A stretch of 64,000 bases of DNA from Lachnospiraceae bacterium (GCA_024691305.1 JAILNS010000036.1:62001-126000), one strand, 5' to 3'; counted from the first letter of the stretch, positions 29,325 to 38,701 are shown. Translations and numbers: made by a program. Notes: a model not told the origin generated them from the sequence alone.

Positions 29325-29762
29325 TTATTGTTTTCCCGTAGATCCGAATCCTCCGCGATCCTTATCATCCAAATGTTCTACTTCGTTAAAGATAAGTTTG
29401 GGTTGATTTTCCATTATCCTGAACTGACATATCCTGTCATTTACATGTACCACGGTATCACGCATGGCTATCATAGGCACAAACCACTGATCATTGTCTC
29501 CGCAATAAGAGCAGTCTATGACTCCCTGGTGATTGGCCTGTATAAGCCCATAGTTTTTAAAGGTCGAACTTCTAGGAACAACATGTGCTTCATAACCCTT
29601 GGGAAGTCTTATACCTATACCGAGCGGTATAAGTTTAAACTCGCCCTGTTTAAATGAAACTTCCTCCGATGCACGAAGATCTATCCAGTCGGACTTTCCG
29701 TCTATATATTCGAGTTTATCGATCTTATCGGAAAAATATTTGATATCAAGTGTCTGTGTCAT
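29325..29762 (-). CDS. dut: dUTP diphosphatase
   Basis: Hydrolyses dUTP to dUMP and pyrophosphate, keeping uracil out of DNA and feeding dTMP synthesis. The 145-residue trimeric-type enzyme shows the five motifs in slightly divergent form: DLRAS (1), PRSSTFKNYGL (2), GVIDCSYCGDN (3, with Asp in place of the usual Glu), RICQFRI (4) and RGGFGSTGK (5). It lies in line with nrdG and nrdD, so dNTP production and dUTP removal are genetically linked. There is a 44-base gap to nrdG and 21 bases to the hydrogenase-like gene. Confidence 0.92.
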   Translation of the reverse strand: MTQTLDIKYFSDKIDKLEYIDGKSDWIDLRASEEVSFKQGEFKLIPLGIGIRLPKGYEAHVVPRSSTFKNYGLIQANHQGVIDCSYCGDNDQWFVPMIAMRDTVVHVNDRICQFRIMENQPKLIFNEVEHLDDKDRGGFGSTGKQ

Positions 29763-29806
29763 ATTATATATGTTCCTCCAAAATATTCAGACCTGCAAAG
29801 CGCATC

Positions 29807-30313
29807 TTACTCCTTAACATTTATATCTTCCAAAGTACAGATCACACCTTCTTTTTGCGACCTGTTAACATCAATGACCCGCTGGTTGGAAGACCCTCTC
29901 CAATGTAACAGGATATCTCTTTTATCTTCGATGTACTTACCGTCCACGACAACATCTGTATATTTCATGATATCGAGAGAAGCGATATCTTCGTAATCAT
30001 ATCCGGTATAAATCCATATCGTCTTATCCGGCCATCTGTCCTTCACTTCCCTGCACAGTTCCAGTATGCTGTCTCTGTTGCCCGGATAAAGGGGATCGCC
30101 GCCGCTTAATGTAAGCCCGGAAATATAATCCCTTCCAAGCAGTTCCATAAGCTCTTCATGCGCCTCATCGTCGAACTTCAGTCCGTCACCCGGATCCCAG
30201 GTAATGGGATTCTGACAGCCGGGACAATGATGTTCGCACCCCGAAACCCACAGTACCGCACGAAGTCCGGGACCGTTTTTCATATCGTCTTTTGTAATAT
30301 CATGATAATTCAT
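29807..30313 (-). CDS. nrdG: Anaerobic ribonucleotide reductase activating protein
   Basis: A radical-SAM enzyme that uses a 4Fe-4S cluster and S-adenosylmethionine to place the glycyl radical on NrdD. The 168 residues contain the cluster motif CEHHCPGCQN near residue 30 and the SAM-binding TLSGGDPLY. The length is typical. It follows nrdD by six bases. The two act as partners, and the radical is destroyed by oxygen, so the pair works under anaerobiosis. Confidence 0.96.
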   Translation of the reverse strand: MNYHDITKDDMKNGPGLRAVLWVSGCEHHCPGCQNPITWDPGDGLKFDDEAHEELMELLGRDYISGLTLSGGDPLYPGNRDSILELCREVKDRWPDKTIWIYTGYDYEDIASLDIMKYTDVVVDGKYIEDKRDILLHWRGSSNQRVIDVNRSQKEGVICTLEDINVKE

Positions 30314-30319
30314 ATAAGG

Positions 30320-32509
30320 TCACATTGAGATCCTGTCGGCTATCTCAGCCATCTTTGAATCAGAAAGTCTTGTATCGCCATGGGTTCTCGAATAAGCAAG
30401 ATATCCGTTCATACGATCTATCTTGGTAAGGTTGGTCGATCCGCATTTAGGACATACATCCATCTCGAGCTGTTCATATCCGCAATCATCACAGTATGAA
30501 AGGCTCATGTTTACGCCCTCGTAAAAGCCGTATTTCATAGCTCTACGGATAAGAGTCTTGATAGCATCCAGATTATAGTCTATGGGATAACGTACATATT
30601 GTATCTTTCCGCCGTTAAACAATTCCCAGAATCTCTTTTCAAGATCCTGTTTTTCAATCGAGGTTATATCTTCGGTAACATGGCAATGGAAGGAATTGGA
30701 TACATATTCCCTGTCGGATACTCCGGGTACTATGCCGTATCTGTCCCTGAACTGTCTGACCTGAAGACCGCAGAGATTTTCTGCGGGAGTTCCGTATATC
30801 GCATAAAGATGATGATCTTCTTCCTTGAATTCCGCGACTTTTTCGTTTATATGTTCCATAACTTCAAGGGCAAACTGTCCGTCTTCGACAAGAGACTTGC
30901 CATTATACAATACCTGCAGTTCATTAAGTGCCGTTATCCCGAAAGATGCGGTCGCCGAATCAAGAAGCGGTGCTATACGGTCATGAAGATCGAGATGTCC
31001 ACCGAGGAATCCGCCCTGGCAATAAGCAAGAGGGTTGGTAGATGCTTTCATTTCACCCAGATACTGGTAGGTCCTGATATGAAGATTTCTGATCATATTA
31101 AGATAATAGTCAAGAACCTCATAAAAGTCCCTTGATTCCTCTCGTGCCTTGGCAAGTATCATAGGCAGATGAAGCGACACAACACCTATATTAAAACGAC
31201 CTATATATACGGGCTTATCGGTATCATCGGCAGGAGTCTGACCGCCCTTTTCCCAATAAGGAGAAAGAAATGCCCTGCATCCCATAGGACTTATGACTCT
31301 TCCGTATTTTTGATATGTTTCCGATATATAACCCTCACCCGACATGGACAGCCAGTCGGGATACATGGATTTAGACGAACATTCGATACCTGCTTCAAAG
31401 ACATCTTCAAGTTCGCATCCCTCACCATGAAGTTTTTCATCATACAAAAAGACGATCTTGGGGAAGAGGACCGGTTTCTTATGGCCGGGCTTACCCTGTC
31501 CGTTCTTTCGCACGTTCAAAAGAGTCTTTGATGCCATACGTGCAAAACGATCCGTACCAAGACCGGCCGTAACCGTTATAAACGGATAATCTCCCCTCGA
31601 ACTTGCAACCGTATTGAACTTATACTCCCATCCCTGGAATCCCTGTTCAAATTCTCTTTGAATATCGGCATATGCCTGTTTTTGGGCTGTCTGATCATCT
31701 ACACCGAGCGACGTATATTTTTTGATATACTTATCATAACTGTGCTCTGCATACGGAGCCAGCATCTTATCAACTTCGGGTACTGTAAATCCACCGTACT
31801 GCTGTCCTGCTGCGGAAAGAATGATATCACCGCAGACATCGAACACGGTATCAAGGCTCTTGGGCTCGTTATACCATACATTGCCCATTTCAAATCCGCC
31901 TTTTAACACCTCGGAAATATTAAAAAGACAACAGTTCATGGTATCACGCCTTGCAGACATATCATGTACATAGATATATCCTTCTCTGCATGCCTGGATC
32001 TCTTCGGTAGTAAGGAAGAATTTTTCGTAAAGGCTCTTGTTAAACTGGTTAAAGATAAGACTTCTCTTAGTACTTACCAGTGCGGAATCAGTATTTGCAT
32101 TCTCCCTGTCGCCTACATACATGATGGCCTGTGTCTTTTTATACACATCATCCATCATACGAACAAAATCCTGCTTGTAATTCCTGTAATCTCTGTAGCT
32201 TTTGGCTACGATCGGCTTAACCTCATCAAGTGCACTTTCTACGATATTATGCATGAGGGAGATCGGTATATCCTTGTTTTCAAGTGCATCTATACGTTTT
32301 TTCACAAATTCGCATATATGCTTCTTCTCATCCACAGTGAATTCATAAAGCGCACGGTAGGCACTTTTGTGAACGGCATTTACGACCTTCTGCATATTGA
32401 ATGCTTCCAAAGATCCGTCCTTCTTAACAATATGAACATCACCTACCGGAACATACATAGAACCGTAGTCATTGGTGTCCTTTGTTTCATCACGTAATAA
32501 TTTACTCAT
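30320..32509 (-). CDS. nrdD: Anaerobic (class III) ribonucleoside-triphosphate reductase
   Basis: Reduces ribonucleoside triphosphates to deoxy forms with a glycyl radical, using formate as reductant in the usual class III enzyme. An N-terminal ATP-cone domain (VKKDGSLEAFNMQKVV) sets allosteric control. The barrel carries the active-site SPMGCRAFL. The C-terminus has the zinc site CDDCGY...CPKCGS and the radical glycine in RMNGYL. A longer frame begins with GTG at 32539 but has no ribosome site, while GAGAGG stands before the ATG at 32509, giving 729 residues. nrdG follows. A hairpin lies just upstream. Confidence 0.95.
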   Translation of the reverse strand: MSKLLRDETKDTNDYGSMYVPVGDVHIVKKDGSLEAFNMQKVVNAVHKSAYRALYEFTVDEKKHICEFVKKRIDALENKDIPISLMHNIVESALDEVKPIVAKSYRDYRNYKQDFVRMMDDVYKKTQAIMYVGDRENANTDSALVSTKRSLIFNQFNKSLYEKFFLTTEEIQACREGYIYVHDMSARRDTMNCCLFNISEVLKGGFEMGNVWYNEPKSLDTVFDVCGDIILSAAGQQYGGFTVPEVDKMLAPYAEHSYDKYIKKYTSLGVDDQTAQKQAYADIQREFEQGFQGWEYKFNTVASSRGDYPFITVTAGLGTDRFARMASKTLLNVRKNGQGKPGHKKPVLFPKIVFLYDEKLHGEGCELEDVFEAGIECSSKSMYPDWLSMSGEGYISETYQKYGRVISPMGCRAFLSPYWEKGGQTPADDTDKPVYIGRFNIGVVSLHLPMILAKAREESRDFYEVLDYYLNMIRNLHIRTYQYLGEMKASTNPLAYCQGGFLGGHLDLHDRIAPLLDSATASFGITALNELQVLYNGKSLVEDGQFALEVMEHINEKVAEFKEEDHHLYAIYGTPAENLCGLQVRQFRDRYGIVPGVSDREYVSNSFHCHVTEDITSIEKQDLEKRFWELFNGGKIQYVRYPIDYNLDAIKTLIRRAMKYGFYEGVNMSLSYCDDCGYEQLEMDVCPKCGSTNLTKIDRMNGYLAYSRTHGDTRLSDSKMAEIADRISM

Positions 32510-32544
32510 AGATGTCCTCTCGGGAATAAAAATATCCACTTAAA

Positions 32545-32582
32545 ACTTAAGCCCACACGAGAACTCTCCTGTGAGCTTAAGT
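32545..32582 (-). terminator. Hairpin between the small membrane protein gene and nrdD
   Basis: A 13-bp stem with one G-T pair (ACTTAAGCTCACA against TGTGGGCTTAAGT) and a 12-base loop, starting two bases past the small gene's stop. It is followed only by TTTAAG, so it may be a partial terminator or processing site rather than a full stop for the array. Confidence 0.55.
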
Positions 32583-32584
32583 AC

Positions 32585-32773
32585 TTATGACTGCTTGGAA
32601 GTTTCGTCCAAAACTGCCCCGGTCTCTTCAGAAGCTGCAATAGCATCCTTTGCATCCTTGTTCTTACGAAGTTTGATGCCTATGAGAACCGCTGCTATAA
32701 CTACACATACGGCGATAACAAAAAGAAGCAGATACGAAAGAAATGCATTAGTAAATAGAATAAAGTTATCCAT
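32585..32773 (-). CDS. Small single-pass membrane protein, unknown function
   Basis: A 62-residue protein of unknown role. One membrane helix spans about residues 12-34 (LSYLLLFVIAVCVVIAAVLIG). A charged cytoplasmic tail follows (KLRKNKDAKDA) and ends in acidic and Ser/Thr residues. GGGAG eight bases before the ATG supports translation. It is placed between rnhA and nrdD on the same strand, with a hairpin right after its stop. I do not recognise a family; the design is that of many small membrane-bound regulators or scaffold peptides. Confidence 0.7.
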   Translation of the reverse strand: MDNFILFTNAFLSYLLLFVIAVCVVIAAVLIGIKLRKNKDAKDAIAASEETGAVLDETSKQS

Positions 32774-32810
32774 ATTTCATACTCCCAAATCTGTTAAAAA
32801 TACCTTTAAA

Positions 32811-33296
32811 TCATACCCCACAACCGAGTTCATCGTCAAGCAGATCACTTCCGTCCGCAGCAGATGTGGCAAGTTTGTCGCATCGTTCGTTAAGTTCGTG
32901 ACCGTTATGGCCTTTTACCCAGTTAAAAACAACATCATGTGGCTTCATTGCTTCAAGAAGCCTTTTCCACAGATCAGGGTTCTTAACCGGCTTGTTCTGC
33001 GAATTCTTCCAGTTTTTGCTAAGCCACCCCTCGATCCAGTTTTTATTAAACGCATCCGATACATATTTGGAATCGGTAAACACTTCAACATGACAGGGTT
33101 TTGTGAGGGCTTCAAGGCCCGTTATCACTCCCATCAGCTCCATGCGGTTATTTGTAGTCTTTTTGTAGCCCCGGGAATACTCTCTCTCATGCATAACTCC
33201 CTGCGGATCAACATACTGCAGTATAGTCCCATAACCACCGGGGCCTTCCGGATTACCTCTGGCCGCACCATCCGAATATAGTTTAATATCTGTCAT
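32811..33296 (-). CDS. rnhA: Ribonuclease HI
   Basis: Degrades the RNA strand of RNA-DNA hybrids (Okazaki primers, R-loops). The 161-residue protein has the DEDD catalytic set: Asp in LYSDGAARGNP, Glu in NRMELMG, Asp in FTDSKYV and the C-terminal Asp in ERCDKLA. Also present is the WVKGHNGH loop with the catalytic His. There is no N-terminal hybrid-binding extension. It follows the MutS-like gene by 23 bases and is followed by a small membrane protein gene. Confidence 0.95.
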   Translation of the reverse strand: MTDIKLYSDGAARGNPEGPGGYGTILQYVDPQGVMHEREYSRGYKKTTNNRMELMGVITGLEALTKPCHVEVFTDSKYVSDAFNKNWIEGWLSKNWKNSQNKPVKNPDLWKRLLEAMKPHDVVFNWVKGHNGHELNERCDKLATSAADGSDLLDDELGCGV

Positions 33297-33319
33297 TTAA
33301 ATATCCTTTCAAAAAACAA

Positions 33320-35035
33320 TTACGACTTCCATACCCCTTCATCCCGGTGAATCTTAACCATCTTTTCGGCTTCTGCCGTGAGCTCATTATCAAATCCCAG
33401 GCTTTCAAGAAGCCTTATGGCATTTCTTGATACAGCTTCACCGCATAAAAGTTTATATGAAAATCTGACATCGCCTTCAGACAGATCTTCTTCAAAATGA
33501 TAATTCTCATACTGACCGTTTAAAAGAGTCGTAAGTTCGGCATCATGTGTCGCTGCCATCACTCTTATCCCCTTAGCGTCCATGTATTTAAGTATCTGAG
33601 TGCATGCAGCTATACGTTCCTCTGTATTGGTTCCGTTTAACAGTTCATCTACAAAACACAGATGTATGACCTTTGTATCCCTGTTATCATCACCGGCGCC
33701 AGGACACCTGTCTATCATTCGTTTTACGGCTTTTATCTCAGCCATATAGTAGCTGTCACCTTCCGTGACATCATCTTTTAAAGACATCGCACTTGATACA
33801 AGGCAAACCGGTGACTCATATTTATCCGCACATACATAGCCTAAAGTCTGGGCATATATGGCAGCCAGCGCTACACTTTTTAAAAAAGTGGATTTACCGG
33901 AAGCATTCGCTCCTGTGAGCAATATACTCTTACCGATCTTAAGTGAATTGGGAACGGCGTTTTCTATCAGCGGGTGGTAAAGTTCACCCAGTATCATTTC
34001 ATCGGAATCCCTAAAAACCGCTTCGGCCATATGTCCGGATATGCTTTGAACATATCCCGCCATCGCGATCAATGCATCCAGGCTTCCCGTCATAAATATA
34101 AGTCTGTCAATATCATCTTTTCTTGCGATAAGCTCATCTTTTATCTTCCAGAATCTGATGATATCGGCAAAAAAGATGATCCCGACAAGATTAAAAAGCA
34201 CATAAAAAGGATTTGAACCAAGTTCACTTCCCAGAGCTATCCTGCTGCTGTTCCTAAGTCTCTTAAGATTTACGAGCGTTTCTTCAAAACCATCAGTTAA
34301 TTCCTTAATATCGGCATTTGAAACGTTTGAATCTTTCAGTGCCTTAAAAACCGTCTCAGAGGATTCCGTAAGCCTCAGTATATGAGAATATACCTTCATA
34401 TACGGAAGGATCCCGGTCCTGTCTTTATAATATACGTATATATTGCTTATAAGTACTACAAGAAAAATGATAACACCTACTCCGGAAAGCAGATATATGC
34501 TTCCGAAAGCAGCCACCAATAAAGCTGTCCTTACATAGTATGAAATGAAAGAATCCTTCTTAATATCTTCCATTCCTTCTATCATATCGTAGACGGATGT
34601 CTTTTTCATTCGTCCGATATGATGAAGCGCTATGAGTATATTGCTGCGTATATCTTCATTATCACGGAAAAAATCAATTATCCTTCGCCTTGAATAAACC
34701 TTATCCGGTACACTTAACGGTGTCCGAAGCATATGATAAAGAACCTGACGTCCCTCTTCGGACTCGGTCGTATCTATGCATGCAATTATTTCATCCATGG
34801 AAAGATCTGACCATGTGATATCATCAAGAGAATCTGTGTTTTTATGACGCTTATGGTAAGCATCTGCAAAAACAAGACGATCACGGTCATAAGAAGATCT
34901 GTTTACTTTACCGAATTCATTTTTCAGTCTAAGCAGATATAGTTTATCATCCCTTTTGGAATTAATAAACTGTAAAAACATAATTAGTGCAATGATGCCT
35001 AAAAGGATAAGTGTAAATATGATAAACTCATTCAT
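33320..35035 (-). CDS. Membrane-anchored MutS-family ATPase
   Basis: A 571-residue protein with the ATPase and clamp parts of MutS but without its mismatch-recognition domain. One helix opens the protein (about 3-23, FIIFTLILLGIIALIMF) and further hydrophobic segments lie near 165-205. The C-terminal ATPase has LTGANASGKSTFLKS, a Walker B-like FVDELLNGTNTEER and MAATHDAELT. Such short membrane MutS relatives are common in Clostridia; their function is unknown, and general mismatch repair is unlikely. The ATG overlaps the stop of the deaminase gene (ATGA), and RNase HI follows by 23 bases. Confidence 0.88.
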   Translation of the reverse strand: MNEFIIFTLILLGIIALIMFLQFINSKRDDKLYLLRLKNEFGKVNRSSYDRDRLVFADAYHKRHKNTDSLDDITWSDLSMDEIIACIDTTESEEGRQVLYHMLRTPLSVPDKVYSRRRIIDFFRDNEDIRSNILIALHHIGRMKKTSVYDMIEGMEDIKKDSFISYYVRTALLVAAFGSIYLLSGVGVIIFLVVLISNIYVYYKDRTGILPYMKVYSHILRLTESSETVFKALKDSNVSNADIKELTDGFEETLVNLKRLRNSSRIALGSELGSNPFYVLFNLVGIIFFADIIRFWKIKDELIARKDDIDRLIFMTGSLDALIAMAGYVQSISGHMAEAVFRDSDEMILGELYHPLIENAVPNSLKIGKSILLTGANASGKSTFLKSVALAAIYAQTLGYVCADKYESPVCLVSSAMSLKDDVTEGDSYYMAEIKAVKRMIDRCPGAGDDNRDTKVIHLCFVDELLNGTNTEERIAACTQILKYMDAKGIRVMAATHDAELTTLLNGQYENYHFEEDLSEGDVRFSYKLLCGEAVSRNAIRLLESLGFDNELTAEAEKMVKIHRDEGVWKS

Positions 35036-36327
35036 CGTATCTTATCGACTATCTCCTGTGCACGTGCATAAATACCTTCAACATCGTAAGAATCATCAAA
35101 TTTTCCGTCCATATAAAGGATACGACCGGAAACCATGGTCATTTTCACGTCGGCCTTGGATCCGCTGTATACTATGTTTTTGGCGATATTGTTAAACGGA
35201 CGCATTTCCGGTTTATTTAAATCTATCATTATGATATCGGCAAGTTTTCCTCTATCCAGAACATCCGCCTCATCAAGGCGCATCGACAACGCCGATCCGA
35301 CCGTGGCCATATAAAGGACATCAAATCCGTCAACGACTGCCGCGTCTTCTTCGCGAAGTTTGGCAAGCCCTGTCGTCAGAAACATCTCCCTGAACATATC
35401 AAGACAATTGTTTGATGCCGGTCCGTCCGTACCTATACCTACATTTATGCCTCTTTCTATATATTCGTTTATAGGCGCGATCCCACTTGCAAGTTTGGTA
35501 TTTGAGCCGGGATTCGTGACCACGTGAAGTCCTCTTTTGGCAAAAATATCAATATCTTCTTCACTCATATGTACACAGTGGTAACCGCCTCCGCCGTTAT
35601 TCCACATTCCTATGGAATCAAGATACTTAGCGGGTGTCATCCCATACCTGTCGATACAGCCCTGCACTTCACTCTTAGTCTCTGCAAGATGTGTATAGAC
35701 AGGAGCTTCATGTCTGTTAGCCATATCGGAAAGCGAACGCATAAGTTCATCGGAGCAGGTGTATTCGGCATGAAAACCTATCTCATAAGATATAAGCGGA
35801 TCATAAGCATTTAATTTTTCATACATCTCTTCGGTATAATCAACGGATGAAGAAAAGTTATTCAGATTTCCGCATAATACCGCACGGTACCCCATCTCCC
35901 TGTATGCCTTTGCTTCTGCTTCGGGAGCAAGATACATATCAAAGCAGGCTGTCATACCGCTTGTCAGGTATTCAAGTATGCTGAGTTTTGTCGCATCAGC
36001 TATCATATCGGGTGTTAGTTTGGCTTCCCTTGGGAATATCTGCTTATTCAGCCAGTCTGATAACGGCATATCATCGGCCATGCTCCTCAAAACGCTCATA
36101 CCTGAATGCGCATGAGCATTCTTAAATCCCGGCATAAGAAGATTACCGCCGCAATCGATCACTTTATCGGCCTTATAACCAGCAGGCAGATTTTTCTTTT
36201 CTCCTTCCTCATCAAGAGCAGGACCTGTATATACTATCCTGTCATCACAGGTGTAGAGACTCCCCTCATATATTTCCTCTCCCTTTTTCATGGTCAGGAT
36301 ACGGGCTGATATAAATTTAATATTCAT
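35032..36327 (-). CDS. mtaD: Amidohydrolase, probable MTA/S-adenosylhomocysteine deaminase
   Basis: Hydrolytic deamination of 5'-methylthioadenosine or S-adenosylhomocysteine to the inosine form is the likely reaction. The 431 residues show the metal-dependent amidohydrolase set: MPGFKNAHAHSGM (HxH), HLAETKSE, a His in YHCVHMSEED, and the Asp in GIGTDGPASNN. The QIFPREAKLTPD region is typical of the MtaD/SAH group. The gene lies downstream of cdd and purine nucleoside phosphorylase, so all three serve nucleoside salvage; the inosine product could be split by the phosphorylase. Other aminohydrolases (guanine or N-ethylammeline type) are less likely. Confidence 0.87.
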   Translation of the reverse strand: MNIKFISARILTMKKGEEIYEGSLYTCDDRIVYTGPALDEEGEKKNLPAGYKADKVIDCGGNLLMPGFKNAHAHSGMSVLRSMADDMPLSDWLNKQIFPREAKLTPDMIADATKLSILEYLTSGMTACFDMYLAPEAEAKAYREMGYRAVLCGNLNNFSSSVDYTEEMYEKLNAYDPLISYEIGFHAEYTCSDELMRSLSDMANRHEAPVYTHLAETKSEVQGCIDRYGMTPAKYLDSIGMWNNGGGGYHCVHMSEEDIDIFAKRGLHVVTNPGSNTKLASGIAPINEYIERGINVGIGTDGPASNNCLDMFREMFLTTGLAKLREEDAAVVDGFDVLYMATVGSALSMRLDEADVLDRGKLADIIMIDLNKPEMRPFNNIAKNIVYSGSKADVKMTMVSGRILYMDGKFDDSYDVEGIYARAQEIVDKIR

Positions 36328-36357
36328 CTTTGGATTCCTTTTCGTGTAAATACAGTC

Positions 36358-36786
36358 TTAACTCTCAAGATTCTCGGGTCCGAAGCTTTCGGGAAGGAGT
36401 TCTTCGAGTGTCTTTAACTTATATGTCCCTTCGGGACCTGCTATGATCACATAAAAATTTACGGGATCCGTAAATTCCCTTAATACCTGTCTGCACACTC
36501 CGCAGGGAGATGCATACTGGCTTATGGGCTCTCCAACAGGACTCCCCGCAACGGCAATAGCCTTAAAATGACGTTTTCCTTCGGACACCGCCTTATAAAC
36601 TGCGCATCTTTCCGCACATATTCCCGGACCGAAGGCTGCATTTTCCATATTACAGCCTGTGATGACAGAATCATCATCACATAAAAGCGCCGCACCTACG
36701 GCATATCCGGAGTACGGCGCATATGAGTTTTCTCTGGCCTTGTCGGCACTCTCTATGAGAGAGCCGATCATCTTATCATCTATCAT
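36358..36786 (-). CDS. cdd: Cytidine deaminase
   Basis: Converts cytidine and deoxycytidine to uridine and deoxyuridine, in the cytoplasm. The 142-residue tetrameric type has a zinc site formed by CAER (Cys ligand plus catalytic Glu) and PCGVCRQ (two Cys ligands), and NAYAPYSGY-like substrate residues (ENSYAPYSGYAVGAAL). Its ATG overlaps the phosphorylase stop codon (ATGA). It belongs to the salvage run of lactonase, phosphorylase, cytidine deaminase and MTA/SAH deaminase. Confidence 0.96.
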   Translation of the reverse strand: MIDDKMIGSLIESADKARENSYAPYSGYAVGAALLCDDDSVITGCNMENAAFGPGICAERCAVYKAVSEGKRHFKAIAVAGSPVGEPISQYASPCGVCRQVLREFTDPVNFYVIIAGPEGTYKLKTLEELLPESFGPENLES

Positions 36787-37619
36787 AATATCCCCGCGAT
36801 CTTCTTAACGGACTCTCTGACCAGTATCGTAAACTTGGGAGCCGCCTGGTTTGCTGCCTCCTGTACTTCATCATGAGTTAAAGGCCTGGGGCTTAATCCT
36901 GCGGCAAGATTTGCGACACAGCTTATACCGCATATCTTTACACCCATATGGTTAGCTGCGATAGCTTCAACTACGGTACTCATTCCAACCGCATCAACGC
37001 CAAGTTTACCGAGCATTCTTATTTCTGCGGGAGACTCAAACGAAGGACCTGTCAGCTGTGCATATACTCCCTCAAAAAGTTCTATATCATAGTCATATGC
37101 AACGCTTCTTATAGCATCCTGCAGGTCTTCGTCATATACATGAGACATATCCGGGAATCTGGTACCCAGTTCATCGATATTTGGTCCGATCAAAGGATTG
37201 GGTGCAAAACAGGAAACATGATCCTTGATCATCATGAAAGCACCTGCATGATAATCGGTATTTATTCCGCCTGATGCATTGGTCAAAAACAAAGCCTTGA
37301 TCCCCATCATACACATAAGTCTCGTAGGCAGGACAACATCGGAAATATCATAGCCTTCATAATAGTGAACCCTGCCCTGCATGAGTACTACTTTTATGCC
37401 GTCGATATATCCGAATATAAACTGTCCCTTATGTCCCGGAACAGTAGAAACGGGAAATCCTTCTATCTCGTTATAGGGAAGGGTTGCGACTACTTCAACG
37501 TTTTCGGCAAAGTTTCCAAGCCCCGACCCCAGCACAACTGCGATATCAGGTTTAAAGTCAACTTTTTGACAAACACATTCATAACACTTATTCAGTTTTT
37601 CATATACGGGATTAGCCAT
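36783..37619 (-). CDS. punA: Purine nucleoside phosphorylase (trimeric type)
   Basis: Splits inosine and guanosine with phosphate into base and ribose-1-phosphate. The 278 residues have VLGSGLGNFAE (phosphate loop), PGHKGQFIFG, ASGGI, and the purine-site segment GPSFESPAEIRML with GMSTVVEAI. The frame can be extended to 37643, but AAGGAG six bases before the ATG at 37619 fixes the start. It begins 23 bases after the lactonase gene and overlaps cdd. The MTA/SAH deaminase two genes on may deliver an inosine-type substrate. Confidence 0.95.
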   Translation of the reverse strand: MANPVYEKLNKCYECVCQKVDFKPDIAVVLGSGLGNFAENVEVVATLPYNEIEGFPVSTVPGHKGQFIFGYIDGIKVVLMQGRVHYYEGYDISDVVLPTRLMCMMGIKALFLTNASGGINTDYHAGAFMMIKDHVSCFAPNPLIGPNIDELGTRFPDMSHVYDEDLQDAIRSVAYDYDIELFEGVYAQLTGPSFESPAEIRMLGKLGVDAVGMSTVVEAIAANHMGVKICGISCVANLAAGLSPRPLTHDEVQEAANQAAPKFTILVRESVKKIAGIL

Positions 37620-37642
37620 AGTCTTCTCCTTGTTCAGTATCA

Positions 37643-38701
37643 TTATTCTTTTACTTCATAAAAGATAATGCAATTGGGCTGATCTACCTTAATCTCTTTA
37701 TGGTTCATAACTATAAGACCCTTTTTGGCATCGACCGAAAAGAATGTCATAGTGTTTGATTCATGATTTAAGCTCACAAGATGCCTGTTATCAGGGAAAA
37801 GTGCAACATCTTTGGGATAATCTCCGCTCACAGGCAGACAAAACAGTTTGGTAAGCTGTCCGTTCTTTTTGTCAACGGAATACATGCAGGCAGAATTATC
37901 TCCCGCATTTGAAGAAACGATATATTTAAAATCATCGGAAATATTAAGTGCCGAAGCCCCCGATCCGCTTGCGTGATAATCGTTTAATGTAGAGATAGAC
38001 TGGATCTTTTCAAAATCAGGTCCGTTATGTTCGGTATCATGGTATTCATATACATCTATATAAGTCCCTCTGGCATGAACGATATAGATATATTTTCCGT
38101 CCTGGGACGTTTTAATATGTCTGGGGCCTGACTTCTGATCGGAATGAATGATATCGGACTGCGTAAGTTTGCCGGTATTACTGTCGAATTTATAAACCGT
38201 GGTATTGTCAGTACCAAGGTCGGCAGCGAGCAGATATTTATTGTCTCTGGTCATCTTTACGCAACTGACATGGGGTCTTGAATCGAGATCCGCGATCGTT
38301 CCAAGCCCTTTATGAAATACCTCATCGGTAATCTCTCCGATACTTCCGTCGGGATTAAGCTTAAGTACCGTTATCTTACCGTCATGATATCCGCCTGTAA
38401 AAAGGTATTTGTCATCATAATCGGTTGAAAGATAAGAGGCACGCATTCCGTTTATCGTTCCCTGTCCCAGCGCCTTTAAATCTCCGTCGGGCATTATCTT
38501 ATATGCTTCCACACCAAAATCCGTTATCGAATAAAGGTATTTACGATTATGAGATATTGAGATATAAGAAGAATTGGAAATACTTATCTCATCTCTTTCT
38601 TTGAGATAACCGTTCTTCAGATCGACATCATATATCCTGATCCCGAAATTCTCCCTGGTCGTTGATGTGTATGATGAAACATAAGCTACATATTTAGACA
38701 T
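37643..38701 (-). CDS. Lactonase-family seven-bladed beta-propeller protein
   Basis: A 352-residue soluble protein of the YbhE/6-phosphogluconolactonase-like propeller family, without signal peptide. Repeated blade phrases are visible (KYLLAADLGTD, SGPRHIKTSQDGKYIYI, HASGSGASALNISDDFKYI, DNRHLVSLNHESNTMTFF). By family it may hydrolyse 6-phosphogluconolactone or other sugar lactones, but many members are untested. GGAGG lies before the ATG. It is the first gene of the array running down to 24.5 kb and has its own promoter, divergent from potABCD. Confidence 0.85.
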   Translation of the reverse strand: MSKYVAYVSSYTSTTRENFGIRIYDVDLKNGYLKERDEISISNSSYISISHNRKYLYSITDFGVEAYKIMPDGDLKALGQGTINGMRASYLSTDYDDKYLFTGGYHDGKITVLKLNPDGSIGEITDEVFHKGLGTIADLDSRPHVSCVKMTRDNKYLLAADLGTDNTTVYKFDSNTGKLTQSDIIHSDQKSGPRHIKTSQDGKYIYIVHARGTYIDVYEYHDTEHNGPDFEKIQSISTLNDYHASGSGASALNISDDFKYIVSSNAGDNSACMYSVDKKNGQLTKLFCLPVSGDYPKDVALFPDNRHLVSLNHESNTMTFFSVDAKKGLIVMNHKEIKVDQPNCIIFYEVKE

